Assembly (NCBI GenBank): GCA_015680905.1
Contig: CM027381.1
Span: 15,415,501-15,479,500 of the forward strand
Direction: 5' to 3'
Length of the DNA stretch: 64,000 bases
Origin: Coptis chinensis
Taxonomy: Eukaryota > Streptophyta > Magnoliopsida > Ranunculales > Ranunculaceae
Both the position numbers and the translations under genes were made by a program. Positions 1-12,108 of this stretch are shown here, one piece after another. The notes under the pieces were generated by a model. The model worked only from the letters and a program-made list of their open reading frames with translations. It ran no database searches and was not told the origin of the DNA. Numbering within the stretch: position 1 is the stretch's first letter; each line of letters starts with the position of its first letter.

Positions 1-820
1 CTAAGAAGAAAGATTTCAAGTTTTAATCCTAGTCATTGCACTCTTTAACTTTTGATAGAAGCCCAGGTAATGCATGCATTGTTTCATTGCTGGACTTTCC
101 TCGGAAAATATTTTGTAGTAGCTCTTTCTTATGATCCATGACTCATCAGTCATCATCACATTACCTGGTCAAGTGGCTGAAGGCAGGGTGACGATTTCGT
201 CTATGCTTCTTATATATGTACTCTGAGTATATCAAAAAACAAAAAAACAAAAAAATACTCGAGTGTACTCACGAATATGTTGGTGTACACTTTCTTCTTA
301 CCTATTAATACCAGACTCGATTATACTGCGCCAAAAAGAAAGTTTCTCAGAGCAAACTCAAAGAGTACTGGTGTTGAAAAGAGTAAATGCATGATGACGG
401 TTGGCTTATGTTTTTGATCTATAGTTGTTGGGGAATTTTGACTTAATCTCTCAAAATTATGTAGCGTTTTGACTAAACCCTCCATTTTCAAAATCATTTG
501 AGTTTGCCCCCATTCTATCAATCTTTGGTTATGCAAACGTTGGTATTTATCATATTAACAATTTTGCTCTTACAAAATAGGTTTTGGAGTTTTGTATGTT
601 TTGTATAAACCCCTCAAAATTTAGCATCGAATTTGAGTTTATCCCATTAGCAAAATTGAAAAGAAAACTAAGGAGAAAAGTTGGGGTTTGTATGAATCGG
701 TTCGGTTCGGTTATGTATATTTGAAAACCGATAGAATCGGTTTGGTCGTCGGTTTAATCAGTTTAGTCTCAAGTTGTTTCTTTGTGTTCTCATAAACTCA
801 TAAACTGATCCACGCATCTG
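1..820. other. Intergenic DNA, nothing recognised
   Basis: AT-rich sequence with no convincing coding region on either strand. Around 697-760 there is a short run of degenerate CGGTT-type repeats typical of plant intergenic DNA. The short open frames here have no recognisable motif. Confidence 0.5.
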
Positions 821-824
821 CCAT

Positions 825-1500
825 TTGGGATTAACGCTTTGGTACTCTTGGAAATGCAGAAATTCCATACTGTATGAATATGAAAAGGAGAAGCTTAATC
901 AAGGTGCTACTGCTATCAGGGCAATAAAGAAAATACAATACACAGATCATATAGCCTCTCCAAAAGGCATATGGACAACAGAGTACCTGACTGGGCAGCT
1001 CCATAAACTAGGACTACAGAGCAAGACTAGATGAGCACCTAAAATACTTGAATGCTACCGGTCAGAGCCTTGACCCAGGTCGTGAAGGTGAAAAAGGATC
1101 CTCTAGGGGGAATCCCAGGATATCTGATTGGGATGCTCTACTTAGAAAAGTGGTGGAACTACAGGAGCTACAGGTGCCCTGGGTATAGAGAATTTCTCTG
1201 TGGCTGAATATGTTGCCATTGTTAAAGGAACCACTAAAGCCATTGGGTTAGGCTGGGAAAACAAATGGATGGAATCTGATTTAGCTGAAGCTGTGAAAGC
1301 TTTTCAAACTAAAAAGGTGAACTGGAAGTGAAAGTGAATGGAATATGACTGCAACATGGAGGGAAGTAAACACTGCAGCAGATTTATGTGCCAGAGCCAG
1401 TGGAACTTTTCTGTTGTGGTATGGCAAGCCTGACTACGTTCATAGAATGGAGCCGGATGGCATGACTTATTACAGATATTTGATCCACACAACCATCTCT
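825..1500 (+). pseudogene. LINE-type RNase H domain remnant
   Basis: Broken coding remnant on the plus strand that resembles the C-terminal RNase H region (RVT_3 type) of plant non-LTR retrotransposons. Visible pieces are a tryptophan-rich segment (LWYSWKCRNSILYEYEKEK, 840-890), a stretch around 1170-1310 reading ENFSVAEYVAIVKGTTKAIG and then WMESDLAEAVKAF, and a tail with the motif TWREVNTAADLCARASG at 1349-1399, which matches the REAN.AAD.LA signature near the end of these domains. The pieces lie in different frames and stops interrupt them, so this is a fossil. No reverse transcriptase was found in the window next to it. An endogenous RNase H-like gene fragment is the alternative. Confidence 0.6.
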
Positions 1501-1549
1501 CCTTTTTATCTTTTGGATACCCTTGTAAAGATACCTTTCTGCACACCAA

Positions 1550-1914
1550 TCATATCACAAAGCCTATCACAACTTACACACAAATATGCACAGAATAGTA
1601 AGATAGATAGACATGCTAGTTAAACAAACAGTAACATGCTCATTGTTTTCAACATTCTTCATTATAACTTGAAGGAAAGGCGCAGAGTTGTAATGAGGAA
1701 ATGGACACTATGTAACTACAATTTGAAAATCAGTTCTCCAAATTCAAAGTAAAGGCCATAAGCACTATATAAATTTAGCTGGACTGCACAACAACAAATC
1801 CATTAAATCCTGAAAAACACTGACACTCACGGGTTTATAATACATGTACATAATTATTACAGTATATAAAGGCAGGGATAACTTAGCATCCTGAGATCCT
1901 GTGATTACATCATT

Positions 1915-1948
<34 letters not shown>

Positions 1949-2048
1949 GTAAATAGCAATCGCCAGGGCTACTAAAATTCAACATGTCTGAATTTCTAGC
2001 AGCGTGTACTTGATAAAAGAAGGCTTACCTATTAATAAATCACACCAG
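1550..2048. other. 3' flank of the EXO70 gene with an AAC microsatellite
   Basis: Probably contains the 3' untranslated region of the minus-strand EXO70 gene. A perfect (AAC)n run lies at about 1916-1947. No other coding signal was seen. Confidence 0.4.
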
Positions 2049-4046
2049 CTAAGAACTTATTTTTCTCCTTGGATTGTGCAGAAGTCCAGGGGTCCCCTCA
2101 AATAAATCCAACAAATGGTTCTCCAAATCATCTGGTGTGTATTTTATGTATTTCCCAGAATGTCTTCCACTCTCAAGATGACTCCCGAACCTGCCCAGAA
2201 AAGAGCGGTATGCCGGTAGTACTTTCTCTGATATAGAAATTCGAAGCTCTTCCCGAAGTTGAGAGTCTGGAACCTTCCATTGTGTCTGGTTTCTGTAAAC
2301 TTCTTCAAAACTGAAGTTAAAACTCTTGAACCTTTCCTTCAAAGTCACCTTAGAAATGTTGCTAGAGCTCCCACTCCCACCAATCCCTTCATCCTTCAAA
2401 CAGGATAAGACTTTGCTCCATGACGCTCTCAGGTAACTGGTGGCATACTGACGTACCTGCCCACGGCGCTTACGGACCCAGTGATCACCCAAAAGCTTGC
2501 CAAGGTCAGAGTCTTTCACCTTTTGAACAATATAAAGGATATTATTCATCAGGAATATATACTGCATTGCACCATCCTCGTATAGCTTTGACTTCTCTTC
2601 AAGGTTTGATTCCAGAGATGAGATCAACAATAGCAAGCGTCTACCCAATGGAGATTCAATTCCAGAATACAAAGTATCGTCCTCATCACCGGCCACACGA
2701 TTTGGGCTGTCTGTACTACTTTCTAGAAGAACATTCAGTGCATCACTGTAATCGACAAGTAACTTGACATAATTCATCACATAACGCGTTAATGGATGAA
2801 TCTCACCACCCTGTATTGGCCTCCGAGAGGTTTCACTCTGAACAGCATTCTCGAATTCCTCAAATGTGCATTTGGCTGCGTCACCTAGTCTGTCTAGTAT
2901 TTGAATGGCCTCTTTATAAACATAAACACCAGATCCATCCGAAAACAGTAACTGCAAATCCGGCAGTCCATCTGCTACAGCTTCATACATGTCCAGTATC
3001 CTGAAAAGCTTTTCTGGGGAAGGCCTTGCAATTGCAATTGCATCACCGAAATTCAACAGCTGTATCACACAACCCTTTGCAGTCTCAGTAAAAGAGACCT
3101 CCCTAATCAGTTCCGACCCCTCGAAAATCTGATCACACATATGCTTCTCGCCAGACAAAAGAACCCGAATGACAATCTTAACAGCCTGAATCCATTTCTT
3201 CATCTTTTCATCAAGAGATCTCCACTCAACTCTCTGCACTTCTTCAATGCTCAGTTTCTCAATACCAAGGATAGATAAACACTCATCCAGAACATCACGG
3301 CGAACTGTAGTATAAACCTGACAACACTCCTTCTCATACCCAGACCTAATCATTCTCTCCGCAATATCTTTAAGGTCCAAAACAGCATCTGGATTAATCA
3401 AATCAACACACAAATCATCACACAAACTCGCCCCTCTCTCGTGATACAAACTAACATGATCATCCTCCACCGAGCTCTCAAAATCATCAATATCCCCATC
3501 ATTCGAAGTAAACGAAAGCGAAACCCTCCTAATCGACCCATACAACTGCCCCGCATCAAGAGGAACTGTGTTCCTAATCAAAATATGTCTAAACTCCTCC
3601 TCAAGCCTAGACATAGCAATCTGCAAAACACTCTCGGCCCGGTCCATAATCTCACCATCTGTCGAAGAAAGAGAAAGATCCTCAGTCAACTGAAGTATCT
3701 CATCAACAGCAGTCAAGTACTCCGCCGCCTCATCCGGAGCTTCTTCCCAAGGTAAAGAATGATGTTGTGGTGTACCAGTACTAGAATCCCATCTAAGAAC
3801 AATCTTCTCCGCCGCCTCAAACTGTTCTTCCATCTCATTCCTCTTATTATTATCATCACTACAACAAGATTTATCTTTCCCAGTTGATAATAAATCAGTA
3901 ATTGTCGATAAACGGTTATCGAAATTCGATAATATCAAGATCATATCTTCTGTTACATTTTTTGACGTACCTAAATTTTTCACGATCTGTTGTGCTGCTG
4001 CCATCACTCTCTCATCTCCATCTATAGTAGTAGCAGCAGCCGCCAT
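2049..4046 (-). CDS. EXO70B1: EXO70 exocyst subunit, EXO70B-like
   Basis: Intronless 665-residue frame, the normal length for plant EXO70 proteins. EXO70 is the exocyst subunit that helps tether secretory vesicles to the plasma membrane through phosphoinositide binding; plant EXO70B members also act in autophagy-linked transport and immunity. Visible features are an N-terminal helical segment (about residues 10-110), an acidic [19 protein letters not shown]-type linker (about 180-200) typical of the EXO70B group, and a C-terminal EXO70 domain from about residue 240 to the end. That domain includes [34 protein letters not shown] and the closing signature [19 protein letters not shown]. The start is the first ATG, preceded by an A/T-rich leader. 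No stop or frameshift is present, so it looks functional. Family assignment is firm; the B1 versus B2 choice is inferred from motif memory only. Confidence 0.92.
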   Translation of the reverse strand: MAAAATTIDGDERVMAAAQQIVKNLGTSKNVTEDMILILSNFDNRLSTITDLLSTGKDKSCCSDDNNKRNEMEEQFEAAEKIVLRWDSSTGTPQHHSLPWEEAPDEAAEYLTAVDEILQLTEDLSLSSTDGEIMDRAESVLQIAMSRLEEEFRHILIRNTVPLDAGQLYGSIRRVSLSFTSNDGDIDDFESSVEDDHVSLYHERGASLCDDLCVDLINPDAVLDLKDIAERMIRSGYEKECCQVYTTVRRDVLDECLSILGIEKLSIEEVQRVEWRSLDEKMKKWIQAVKIVIRVLLSGEKHMCDQIFEGSELIREVSFTETAKGCVIQLLNFGDAIAIARPSPEKLFRILDMYEAVADGLPDLQLLFSDGSGVYVYKEAIQILDRLGDAAKCTFEEFENAVQSETSRRPIQGGEIHPLTRYVMNYVKLLVDYSDALNVLLESSTDSPNRVAGDEDDTLYSGIESPLGRRLLLLISSLESNLEEKSKLYEDGAMQYIFLMNNILYIVQKVKDSDLGKLLGDHWVRKRRGQVRQYATSYLRASWSKVLSCLKDEGIGGSGSSSNISKVTLKERFKSFNFSFEEVYRNQTQWKVPDSQLREELRISISEKVLPAYRSFLGRFGSHLESGRHSGKYIKYTPDDLENHLLDLFEGTPGLLHNPRRKISS

Positions 4047-4490
4047 CTCTTTATTCTCTTTATTATTAATTAGGTTTTGTAAATAAAACGAAAAGTATTA
4101 TTATTTATTTATTTATTTATACATGGGAATTTAAATCAGTGATGATGATGATAAACAGAAAGAGAAAAAGAGTTTGTACCATAAATGATGGATGTACCGT
4201 TGCGTCCGACCGCCGCAAGGAAGGAAGAAGAAGAAGAAACATTCAAGTTTTACACGGCCGGCTTTTATTTAATGGAAATTTTTTATGTTTTATGTTTTTT
4301 TTTTTTTTTTTTGTAAGTTTGAGATTTGAGGTGTGTACTGTAAGAAATGAGAGAGAGAGAAGAGAAATGACTGTCTGACTAAGACTGACTTTTACTTTAT
4401 TGTACTTTGGGAATCTACTGTTCTGCTTGTGAGTTGTGTGTTAGATACGAGTTAGATTAGTGCACGTGGGTTCTATGTCCTAAGGAAATG
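4047..4490 (-). promoter_or_regulatory. Upstream region of the EXO70 gene
   Basis: The likely promoter and 5' leader of the minus-strand EXO70 gene. It contains ATTT repeats (4105-4120), a long T tract (4296-4312) and a GA-rich stretch (4349-4368) that would read as CT-rich in the direction of transcription, a common leader feature in plants. No TATA box was placed with confidence. Confidence 0.35.
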
Positions 4491-6140
4491 AAAGGGTAGT
4501 TTTGTATCTATACAGCCCGATCCTAATTGGGGCAGTCGTAACCAAGCCCAAGCGCCTCAGGCCCAATGGTACAGATCCTTTAATTAACAGATTTCAGCCT
4601 ACTAGTAACTGCTCTTGCCAAGAGTTGGAAAAGATAAGCTAAACCGATTTAGCAAAATCTAGAAGGATTTGATCCAATCTTGCCGCTGAAGCAAGATCGG
4701 AACCGAATAGGAATGTGCCTATGTCTAAGGTTAGATATCTCCTCACAAAAAAAAAATCATCCTATTTGACTATGTCTAATCATGCGAAAACTAGTATTAA
4801 AATTTGAACTTTTATCTAATGGTCAAGAAATTTCTGTAACAATAGTTGATGGAAGGGACCTCCTACTCCAAATCAATCGTAACTAACCTGACTCAGGTAT
4901 TCATCACTCAAGCAGTCGTTACTATACTCAGGCACTCGTCACTTGGGCAGTCGTTACTCAATATCATCTCGTGACATAATTATCTACCACTCTCATCATT
5001 GATATCACTAGTATTAGGCCATAGGCGGCGCCATTGTAGCGCTCTTACCATCATTACACTTTTGCCATCATTAGAGCCTTGACCTTACTCTTTCTATACC
5101 AACCCAAACAACCTAACACCTATCCATATCACCACACGTGTCTTACCATCTACACAATCTCATTGCCTATAAAAGCCACCATCAAGAACTATGTGTGGCT
5201 TAGTTCCAGTCTGGCTATTCATCTTAACTTGAGTTACTAACTCAACCTTCACTACCACTTCCAATACTCAGACTGGATACGTAGGCATCTTCATCTTCAT
5301 GAAGAACAGCCATTAACAACAACCAAAACCATCTCCTTTCTCCATCTTAACTTAAGAGCCAAGTCTTAATTTGGTGTAATGTCATAATAATCCCAAAAGA
5401 ATAATTTTAGACATTTACATTTGTTACTTAATCACGGAACGTGTTGATTGTATAGGTCGCTCAAGAGGGCCAAACAATGAACGACCTGTATTGAAGTGAT
5501 GAAGTGTGCTAAGTAACGCCTTAAGTAACCAAGTGTCGACTTCTTGAGTAAGTAGTTGATGAGTGTGATGAATAAGCTGAGGAAATAAACAATATGATAA
5601 GATAAAGTGATAAAAGTAATGATAAAGTGATTGCATGGTACACATGGGACAAAGACATGAGAAGTGGGTTCGTTAGAGTATATAGTGTTGTTAGTGAGAA
5701 AATGAGCTAAGGAGCTATATATAGTTTAGGTAATGTTCTAGAGTAACTAAATAATGTGCTAAATATAAGGATTATTTATGCATGGTATTTATGTTAACGT
5801 TTTTGGATAGAATGCTACTAATGATTGGGGTAGCAGTATGCAAACTATAATTCGTTGTTACTTTATTTTTCACAAATCCCCAATCTCTTTCATCAATTAC
5901 TTTATTTCCTCAACTAGTGTGTTTTGGTACATCTTGCTAAAACATATTTGGCGCCGTCTATGCTCCTACTCTCAACCACAAAAAAAGTTACATCAATAGC
6001 ATCATCAAACACTCAACTTAACGGAGAGGACCCTCCTCCTATTCAACTTTCAAATTCAGAAGCTAATGGATGGATATTCCCACGTCTCCAAGAGCATCAA
6101 TGGTTCCCAACAATCATCAATGCCTTTGTTCTATAAAGAA
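4490..6140 (+). mobile_element. Ty3/Gypsy remnant: LTR plus primer-binding site
   Basis: An LTR-like stretch with a TATA box (CCTATAAAAGCC, about 5165-5176) and a transcribed-leader look ends in AAAACA at 5944. It is followed at 5947 by TTTGGCGCCGTCTATG, the primer-binding-site type used by plant Tat/Athila-group Ty3/Gypsy elements; the Gypsy element at 24.1 kb has nearly the same site. The left edge is not defined and no second LTR was found. It is a fossil fragment covering the 5' end only, perhaps with a little leader to about 6.1 kb. Confidence 0.6.
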
Positions 6141-7590
6141 ACCCACTAAAAATTCACTCCACTCTAACTTTCCCCTCAAGGTAAAACAAAAACGGAGTAA
6201 ATCTCTTTCGAAACCCTAGCCACTAGGGTTTTGAAACCACCTCCTTCCCTCAAATCCTTTAAACAACATCTTAAATCTTCACTTTTTGAACTAGATCTTT
6301 AACCCCAATCTCCTTTCTTCTCATTCATTGGTTGTTATTCATCTCTGGCATCGATTTCTTCACAGCCTAGTCTAAATCACAATTTGATCGGCAATGGTCT
6401 GGAGCTAGCTCTTAAAGCAACTCAGTATTGTTTGACGGATTTCGTTAGGAGTCTCTTATCCACTATTTTGGGGTTTGCTTATCTTTTAATGAACTATAAT
6501 AAGCCAGATCAAGTTTTATTTTTAGGTGTTTTAGGTGTTGTAGAAGTTTTTTTGTTTTGGTGTAGTGTTGTTGATTGTGGTAACAAGGTATACTCTTTTA
6601 GATATGTTAGTGTTTGTGGGTTTGCTTGGTTTTGATTTGTCGTTATTGTTACAATCTTCAATCATGTTGGAACGGGTCTTGCTCTCTTGCATATCTAACT
6701 GCCTGGTGTATTGATGCCTTGAGGTGTTTATTTGTTAGGCCATTACTGCGCCGTTGTTGCGCACATGATGGGGCACGTACTCTCATTTGGGGGCGTTAAT
6801 TTGACTCTTGTTCTAGTACAAAGATGTTGTCTTGGTGCAAGTTTGACCTTCGGGTCGATGGAGATGAAGGATATTGTGTTTCTAGCATGGTAAGGATTGT
6901 TGTTGTAGGGGTATTGAAGAAACGAGCTTGCTGGTTCGAGATGGATCTGATTGGTTATGGTATCCGAGATTACAAAATGGTTGACTACTATTTGTTCTTT
7001 GCTATATTAAGTTTCCATCTGTATTTTGGTCTTGCTATTTGTTTGTACAATCACAATATTATCCTTTAATGAATAATGATGGATTATTGAAAAAACAAAT
7101 AAAAAGGAACATCAGTTCTATCATCGACCTCATTGAGTGCAAAGTGCTTGAGAGTTGTGACCAAATCTGCCGCCTGCAAAAAGAGAGAACTCTAGGAAGC
7201 ACTTGACTGCTATGGAAGCTTGAGGAAGCTTCGAACCAAAGAAAACTTGTTGGTCAGGTCAAGACCAGTCAATGCTCTGAAGAGAAGGTTAACTTACCAA
7301 AAGAAGAAACTTTATTGAACTAATATAAATCTTTGAAGAAAAAGATTGCTATGAAAGGATTAAAAGGAAAGCCTTATCCAAAGTTTAGAGTGAGAAGTCC
7401 AGAGCTTCTCTCACTAGAAGTCATGACTGTTGAAACTGATGATGATGATGATATTTTATGTATAACTAGTGACGTGACAACAATCATCTTTATATCTCCA
7501 TGAACATATATAATCATACAAGTTGAAAATTTTACCATTCATGTGATAATTTAAAGCTTTGATATAGAAAATAATCAAATGTCCAACCCA
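6140..7590. other. Unassigned region, weakly coding-like
   Basis: It begins like a plant 5' leader (AAACCCTAGCCACTAGGG at about 6211) and has several short plus-strand frames (6384-6635, 6824-7069) with no recognisable domain. Around 7100-7450 an interrupted plus-strand frame reads as charged, ending in VMTVETDDDDD. None could be assigned; degraded transposon sequence is as likely as a gene fragment. Confidence 0.3.
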
Positions 7591-7591
7591 A

Positions 7592-7594
7592 ATT

Positions 7595-7679
<85 letters not shown>
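7592..7679. repeat. (TA)n microsatellite
   Basis: An essentially uninterrupted TA dinucleotide run of about 44 units, seen directly. Copy number in such runs is often unreliable in assemblies. Confidence 0.95.
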
Positions 7680-7681
<2 letters not shown>

Positions 7682-7689
7682 CTAAATAT

Positions 7690-8028
7690 ATAACCAGACT
7701 CCTAAAAGGGCCTTAAAATAAGTACAAAACTAAGTACCAAATCTAAAACAACCCACAACTTCACCTACAAAATTATTTAAAACATAATTTTTTAGTGGAT
7801 ATGATATACTAACCATAAAGATCATCTCTACAAAAATTCAACTTGTTTGACAATTTTTAACATTGGCAAAAGATGATTGCAAAAACTCGACATTTCTGGG
7901 CCGTTAGATATTTTTTCAAAAGTTGACAACAATTTTTATCTAAGTTAGAGGATATCAAACAAGTTAAATTTTTGTAGAAATGTTCTTTATGGTGAGTAGA
8001 TCATATCAACAAAAAATTAGGTTTTAAA
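7690..8028. mobile_element. Foldback MITE-like element, copy 1
   Basis: The left side (CAACCCACAACTTCACC, then TGGATATGATATACTAACC, then ACAAAAATTCAACTTGTTTG) is mirrored on the right by CAAACAAGTTAAATTTTTGT, GAGTAGATCATATCAAC and TTAGGTTTTAAA. The whole segment can therefore fold on itself. It is near-identical to 8522-8880. The right end is cut where the small Helitron begins at 8029. Confidence 0.7.
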
Positions 8029-8517
8029 TCTATATCTTAATATTAAAGCTCCCACAAGGGGTATTTTTCGAGCTCTATTAAAATTCAACGTCATCTCCTA
8101 TTAAAACGGGAATTTCTCTCCTATTTGAAAAATGGGAATTCCTCTTCTATTATAGCGGGAATTCTTCTCCTATTTGAAAAACATGAATTCCTCTTCTATT
8201 ATAGCGGGAATTCTTCTCCTATTAAAACAAATTATAGCCCTTCTAATTAAAGCGGAAATCCTTCTCCTATTAAAATGGGAATTCCTCCCCTATTGAAAAT
8301 TAAGGGAAAATCTAGCGTATCTAATTAAAATGGGAATCATTTTCCTATTAAAACAGAATCTCTCTCCCAATTGAAAAAATGGGTTTTTAAAACTTAATTT
8401 AAAACAATTTGTTAGAAAATTAAAACGGTTTAGCGACTAAAACGGTAGTCCCAATTTTCTAAAAAAATCTAAATATTTTCAAAAGAGCCGGTGAGTATAC
8501 ACGGGCCTACAAGTTAG
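8029..8517 (+). mobile_element. Short non-autonomous Helitron (H4), 489 bp
   Basis: The 5' end is A|TCTATATCTTAATATTAAAG, the usual TC start with an AT-rich leader. The 3' end shows an imperfect hairpin (CCGGTG, loop AGTATA, CACGGG), eight bases, then TTAG|T, one change from the canonical CTAG|T. The host bases A and T flank it as expected for Helitron insertion between A and T. The interior is a minisatellite built on a GGGAATTCYTCTYCTATT-type unit of roughly 30-45 bases in nine or ten degenerate copies. There is no coding capacity. Confidence 0.75.
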
Positions 8518-8521
8518 TATA

Positions 8522-8885
8522 TATAGATAGCCTAGCTCCTAAAAGGACCTTAAAATAAGTACCAAATCTAAAACAACCAACACCTTCACATACAAAATGA
8601 TTTAAATCCTAATTTTTTGCGGATATGATCTACTAACCACAAAGAATATCTCTACAAAAATTCAACTTGTTTGACAATTTTTAACATTGGTAAAAGATGA
8701 TTGCAAAAACTAGACATTTCTGGACCGTTAGATTTTTTTTCAAAAGTGGACAGTAATTTTTATCTAAGTTAGAGGATATCAAACGAGTTGAATTTTTGTA
8801 GAGATGTTCTCTATGGTTAGTAGATCATATGCACAAAAGATTAGGTTTTAAATCATTTTGTAAGTGAAGTTGTGGGTTATATATA
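8522..8885. mobile_element. Foldback MITE-like element, copy 2
   Basis: A second, more complete copy of the foldback element at 7690-8028. The left end AACAACCAACACCTTCACAT is mirrored by GTAAGTGAAGTTGTGGGTT at 8860-8878. It contains the same inner ACCGTTAGAT box. A more distant relative lies at about 20690-20900. Superfamily not determined. Confidence 0.65.
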
Positions 8886-9512
8886 TAGGGAGGGATACGC
8901 CCACTCTCGCCTCTACCCACTCCAAATCGTGGCCACTCACTCCTCACATCTAGACGGTTCAAGTTAAAACAACCAAATAAACAAGGGAGGGTAAAATAGT
9001 CATTCAACTAACCCTTCGTTTGAATCGCAAAAATTCTCTTTCTCTACATGTTTTCTACCGGTCAAACCTTCTTCTCTAAACTCTCTCCTATTTCCCACCA
9101 ACCATAAAGAGAGATGGAATTGACGCCAACATTGAATGATTCAAGTGAGCAAACATTAATTTCAATTCCTTTTAATTTTTGCATACTTATATTTCCAACT
9201 TGTTTTCATACCATCTGTTTGAAGAATCAATTGTGTTTTTTGCATACTTAGAGCATCTCTAGGTGGTGGTAGCATACTCTTCATATTTGAAGAAAAATTT
9301 GAAGAAGTTGGTCGCAAATTCCGACCAACTCTAGCTGGTCGCAAATTTCACGAGCAAATTCACTTGACGGGCCCACCCTGCACGACATTAGTACTGGCGC
9401 ACGCCAGTACTAATGTCGCGTGCTATGTTTAATATAATGTCGCGCGACAGTTCGAGTTTTGTCATTTCACAACTTTTTTTTCAACTTAAGTCACTCTAGT
9501 TCTAGGAAAAAA

Positions 9513-11735
9513 ATGAGTTCCGACAACGAATACGTCTATAATAACCAAACACGATGGAGTGGTGACGGTGAGGAAGAAGAACATAGTGGTAATAGTGCAT
9601 ACATTTGGAACAATCCCATTGGTGATCTAGATGATGAACCAACCATACGGAGCTGGAAATCGTGAGAGTCGAGGTCGACGATCCATTCTTTGCTTCAATA
9701 TCGCAAAGTCGATTTTGAATTCCTGCGGAGGCTATTGATTTCAGCCATCTTAGGCCAGTGTCTAAGAGGTTTCATGATAGACATGTCTCAAGAGTTGTTC
9801 TTGAACAACAGGTATGTATTTTAATTTCCTAAATTAGTAGTAGTAGTAGTTAATTTTAGTAGTTCAATACGTACATTTTTACTTTTTATTTTTTTAATTT
9901 TAGTTTCATTTTGCGTACATCAGAGATGTGTTATGTATCGGGTTCGGTGCACTCCACATGCGCTTAAGACGTGGTGGGATGATATTAAGAAAGTTGGTGC
10001 ACTTGACCATGTTAGAGATGCAATTTTAGCGACTCCCTTTGCTCATCTAGTTGACATCCCTTACAATAAGACTGACATTCAGGGAGTTATTAATGGTTTA
10101 GTTGAGAGATGGTGGGATAGTACACATACTTTTCACTTCCCTCAGAGAGAGTTAGGCTTCACTCCATTAGATTTTTGCATGATATCTGGTTTGAGTATAG
10201 GATTAGGTAATCTATTGAGATGTACCACTGAATTCCAGAGTTGTGCCCAAATGATGACTTTCTTCCCTTGTTTGATCGATGAGTCATATGACAGTGCTGG
10301 TGTTAGGATTTCTGGTATCAGGGCTGCATACATTACACTGTTGACTACTGATTCAGGATTGCAGTTTTTGATAGATTATTTGTCACTTGATTCTGATGAT
10401 GGTCAAGCACATGTTGATGAGTATGTAAGAGCTTTCTATATGTATTTGATGGGTGTCTTCTTTTTTCCTTCTGGCCATTCCACAATTAACTTGGGATATC
10501 TAGCCAACTTTGAGCACTTGTATGAGTTGGGCGGTATTGATTTTGGTGGAGCCATATACTGTCATTTGTTGCATTGTTTAGATAGGGATTCTTGAGAGAC
10601 TGGTGTTGTCAGTAGTCCCCAGATGGGAGGGTTTGTCATTCTCTTAGAGGTATGGTTTTATGAGTATTTCCATGCTGTAAATCCTATCCTCACAGAGTAT
10701 ACCGATGAGAGGCCGAGGCTCAAGGCTTGGCACGGACCTCGTCGAGCTCGTCTGACCAGTGAGATCAGTCATAACATAACTTCTGTTCGAACCCAAATCG
10801 AGCTTAGCACACAGACTTCTATTGTTTGGAGGCCTTGGAGGACATCTGTGCACATCAGCGCGAATGACTGTAGATATGCATTGTTCATTTCTCATAGGAG
10901 AATGGTATTCACTTGTGGGAGTGATATGGAGTGGTATTTAGGGGATAGATGTTACAGACAGCTCACACCATACTTTGGTATCCCCCCTAATCTGCCTACC
11001 CATGTATCAGAGGCTAAGGACATGGCTTAAGAGCAAGTCATCGAGAGTAACGTGCATTGGACTTGGCTACAGGCTTCTAACCTAGTTACATTGCAGACTT
11101 ATGAGCAGTACTACCATTACTGGTTTAGGGTGTCTATTGGTCATTTCCTCCCAGCTGTAGGTCGTACAGGCAACATTCATACGGTTAGCAATTTGGGTGT
11201 CAGACGTGAATTCCAAATTGGCCAGCCGTCACAGCCGACGTTTCAGCCTGGACGTGTACACACATTTGTTCCAGCGCCAGACACCCCTCAGTCATAGTGG
11301 CCTTGGGTTTTTAGTTTGAGCGATCCGAGTGGCCAGACGATTTACCAGCCCATTTCTTCTATTGATGACACTCGCGTCGTACAGTTAGAGCCTGACCTTG
11401 GACATCTATCTCTAGTAATTTTTTTTATTGGTTTTGGTTTATTATTTTTGTTTATTATGAAAATGTCATAAATTATTAATGAATAATTATTTCAGGATGA
11501 CCTATGCATGAGATATGAGACAAGCATTCGTGTAAATGATGGCTTGCGCTCCTCGGTATTCGCCTACAGTGTTGAGAGAGAGAGAGACTTCTTTCCCAGG
11601 CTCATGTGGATTTTGACGATTTGCAATGCCAGATTGAGGAGTTACAGGCTCAGATTGATCGCACAAGGGTGAGTTCATCACAGCATGGTCAGACGGAGAG
11701 TTCAGCACAATGACAATCGAGGAGGAGTTCACGGC
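9513..11735 (+). pseudogene. Plant mobile domain (PMD) gene, left arm
   Basis: Aminotransferase-like plant mobile domain protein (PF10536 type), a family found both in host MAIN/MAIL1 genes and in transposons. The start MSSDNEYVYNNQTRWSGDGE at 9513 follows an A-rich leader. Exon 1 runs to about 9811 and the second exon starts near 9924. PMD hallmarks are TWWDDIKKVG, INGLVERWWDSTHTFHFPQ and LGFTPLDFCMISGLSIGLG, followed by a long helical C-terminus (GGFVILLEVWFYEYFH; DMEWYLGDRCYRQLTPYFGI). Relative to the right arm it has a frameshift in exon 1, an in-frame stop at about 10593 (after LDRDS) and another at 11028, so this copy is broken. A tail exon near 11500-11735 matches the mirrored sequence at 13480-13670. 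Confidence 0.8.
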
Positions 11736-11739
11736 AGAG

Positions 11740-12100
11740 GAGGCGTATGTAGGACAGTCTAGGAGGTTGTTGTATGACGATTATTATTATGTTGTGTGAT
11801 TTAGAATTGTTCATTTGATCATTTTGATATATTGTGTGATTATTATTATGTTGTGTGATATGTTGTGTGGTTATTATTATGTTGTGTGATTTAGAATTTA
11901 CTTCCTTTGATTTAGCAAATGAATTGCAATTTTTATTAATAGAACGACAACTAATACGTGATTGCAAAAACATAAAATAAAAATAAATAAATAAAAGACA
12001 ACTATTACATATCACCCTTATTACATACTACTAAAGTTACTCTAGTTATCAAGCCAGTCATCATTTTCTTCATCATTGGCTTCTTCGTCGTTGGAAGCAT
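11740..12100. repeat. TTATTATGTTGTGTGAT minisatellite between convergent ORFs
   Basis: Short repeats of ATTATTATGTTGTGTG at 11778-11890 lie in the region between the PMD gene and the convergent second ORF of the left arm. The same block is mirrored at about 13270-13390 in the right arm. Confidence 0.6.
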
Positions 12101-12108
12101 CATTTGTA

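Noticed and set aside
2420-3755. Plus-strand open frames opposite EXO70
   Set aside because: They are shadows of the well-supported minus-strand gene and show no domain of their own.
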